NCBI GenBank assembly: GCA_020438245.1
Contig: JAGQUY010000074.1
Coordinates: 1 to 6,715, forward strand
Reading direction: 5' to 3'
From: Bacteroidota bacterium
GTDB lineage: Bacteria > CLD3 > SB21
Length of the DNA stretch: 6,715 bases
The position numbers and the translations under genes are program-made. This document shows positions 5,906 through 6,715 of the stretch, piece after piece; position 1 is the first letter of the stretch; every line of letters begins with the position of its first letter. The notes beneath the pieces are model-generated. The model saw only the letters and a list, made by a program, of their open reading frames with translations, was not told the origin of the DNA and searched no databases.

Positions 5906-6109
5906 ATGTATTTCTTCAAGCACCCCAACGGACGCTACTATCTTGCCTACGTCGACCAGCAAGGACGTCAAATTCGCGTGTCCGCCAAGACCCGAAAAAA
6001 GGCAGAAGCATGGAAGTTTCTAAAAGAATTCAAGGCTGACCAGCGAGCCAAGACTTCCAAAAGCCCGACATGGATTCTTACTTTTTTTATTGTCTTTTCT
6101 TTCAGTTGA
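5906..6109 (+). pseudogene. Tyrosine recombinase (phage-type integrase) remnant, N-terminal fragment only
   Basis: The 67-codon frame begins like the N-terminus of a tyrosine recombinase: MYFFKHPNGRYYLAYVDQQG (1-20), then RQIRVSAKTRKKAEAWKFLK (21-40) and EFKADQRAK. This is the short three-stranded arm-binding segment plus helix typical of integrases, with the 'G-R/K-Y-Y ... V-S-x-K-T-R-x-K-x-E-A-x-x-F-L' pattern. From about residue 50 the sequence turns into a hydrophobic, F-rich tail (WILTFFIVFSFS) and stops. The core-binding domain and the whole catalytic domain (the R-K-H-R-H/W-Y residues) are missing, and neither other plus-strand frame resumes them before the convergent gene at 6130. It is therefore a truncated relic that cannot catalyse recombination, though the fragment may still be translated from its strong SD. 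Its place 135 bases after a tRNA fits an element integrated at the tRNA 3' end. A stand-alone small DNA-binding protein is a less likely alternative. Confidence 0.72.
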
Positions 6110-6129
6110 CTGTCCAATTTCCCAATCGA

Positions 6130-6715
6130 CTATCGAAGTTTGAAATGAACCGGAATGGCCACTCGTGACTTGACAGGCAGATTCCGTTGCATTGCCGGCT
6201 TGAATCTTGCATGTATTAGAACCGCTATCGCTGCCTCTCCAAAACCGACGTTACCATCTTCGGACAGAACCACGGCTTCGAGTACATGGCCGGCTTCGTC
6301 AATCAAAAGCTGAATTGTTGCGACACCCTCAAAACCCAACTGGCGCGCCATAGCAGGATACTGAATATGTTGCCTTAGGTAGGCGTTGCCGCCAATCAAA
6401 CTTGGCTGCTGATCGAAGACAAGAAAGTCTTCTTTCGATGATAAGGCTTCGATTGGTTCAACCTCCGTTGGAATTGGTGGAATGGCCTCCAATTCAGTAT
6501 TTTCAATCGTTTCATCCAACAATAAACCCTCTCGATCACTGGCAATTGGGATGGACGGCTTTGCAGGCTGTTTTTGCCGCCTCTCTTGAATTGTTATTAC
6601 TCCACCATGCAGCTCAATGGGCGACTTAGACAATCCTGGATTAGGCGGGGTTGTTCGAACAGGGATCCTAAGAACGAGAACAACCAAAACAAGTGCACCT
6701 ATTATGCTGACATCG
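6130..6715 (-). CDS. TonB energy transducer, C-terminal part (5' end beyond right edge)
   Basis: Read on the minus strand, the frame is open to the window edge, so the true start lies outside; the TTG at 6687 is not a convincing start because coding continues upstream as a hydrophobic anchor (VSIIGALVLVVLVLRIPV, about 6711-6658). After this inner-membrane segment comes a roughly 90-residue polar, Pro/Glu-containing periplasmic linker, then a TonB C-terminal domain (about 6390-6133). That domain shows HIQYPAMARQLGFEGVATIQ, then LLIDEAGHVLEAVVLS, GFGEAAIAVLIHARFKPA and VAIPVHFKLR. TonB couples the ExbB/ExbD proton-driven motor to outer-membrane receptors, which supports a Gram-negative envelope. 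No receptor or exbBD gene is in view. The stop lies 20 bases from the convergent integrase remnant, with no evident terminator between them. The family is confident; which receptor it serves is unknown. Confidence 0.87.
   Translation of the reverse strand, partial: DVSIIGALVLVVLVLRIPVRTTPPNPGLSKSPIELHGGVITIQERRQKQPAKPSIPIASDREGLLLDETIENTELEAIPPIPTEVEPIEALSSKEDFLVFDQQPSLIGGNAYLRQHIQYPAMARQLGFEGVATIQLLIDEAGHVLEAVVLSEDGNVGFGEAAIAVLIHARFKPAMQRNLPVKSRVAIPVHFKLR

Noticed and set aside
6063..6161. Continuation of the integrase in another frame
   Set aside because: The frame beginning at the ATG at 6070 reads an F/Y-rich peptide and then runs antisense through the tonB end; no core-binding or catalytic integrase motif appears.

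Overview
The window looks like chromosomal DNA of a Gram-negative bacterium from the Fibrobacterota-Chlorobiota-Bacteroidota (FCB) superphylum or a related candidate phylum. The evidence is a DUF2723-type glycosyltransferase tail, a DUF4837-like lipoprotein, a TonB protein, a tRNA gene without an encoded CCA, and mostly weak Shine-Dalgarno (SD) sites. I cannot name a genus.

Positions 1-4651 hold a tightly packed, co-directional cell-envelope operon. It runs from the 3' end of a DUF2723/TMEM260-like glycosyltransferase with a TPR-like tail (cut by the window edge), through a polytopic flippase-like protein of the lysylphosphatidylglycerol-synthase transmembrane family, a DUF4837-like lipoprotein and a CDP-alcohol phosphatidyltransferase (probably PgsA), to an exported TPR plus CsgG-like protein. 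Gene junctions overlap by 4 or 11 bases or are 5 bases apart, so co-transcription and translational coupling are likely. The common theme is glycan and phospholipid supply plus envelope proteins of unknown role.

Positions 4652-5587 hold a second small unit. A possible promoter with an overlapping dyad precedes an all-helical 147-residue protein that I do not recognise. One base after its stop codon begins a single-domain STAS protein of the anti-sigma-factor antagonist type. The pairing suggests a small regulatory module whose helical partner is undescribed as far as I can tell.

Positions 5588-6129 look like an integration scar. A tRNA gene with a CAU anticodon, probably tRNA-Ile2 read as AUA after lysidine modification, is followed by a cluster of short inverted and direct repeats, a perfect SD inside a GC-rich hairpin, and the first roughly 50 codons of a tyrosine recombinase that stop abruptly. 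This is the classic layout of a mobile element inserted at a tRNA 3' end, with nearly all of the element since lost.

Positions 6130-6715 carry, on the minus strand, the C-terminal part of a TonB energy-transducing protein. It enters from beyond the right edge and converges on the integrase remnant. The most interesting parts are the tRNA/integrase scar with its repeats and masked SD, the helical-protein/STAS pair, and the TPR-CsgG protein, which seems to lack the pore-forming parts of CsgG.
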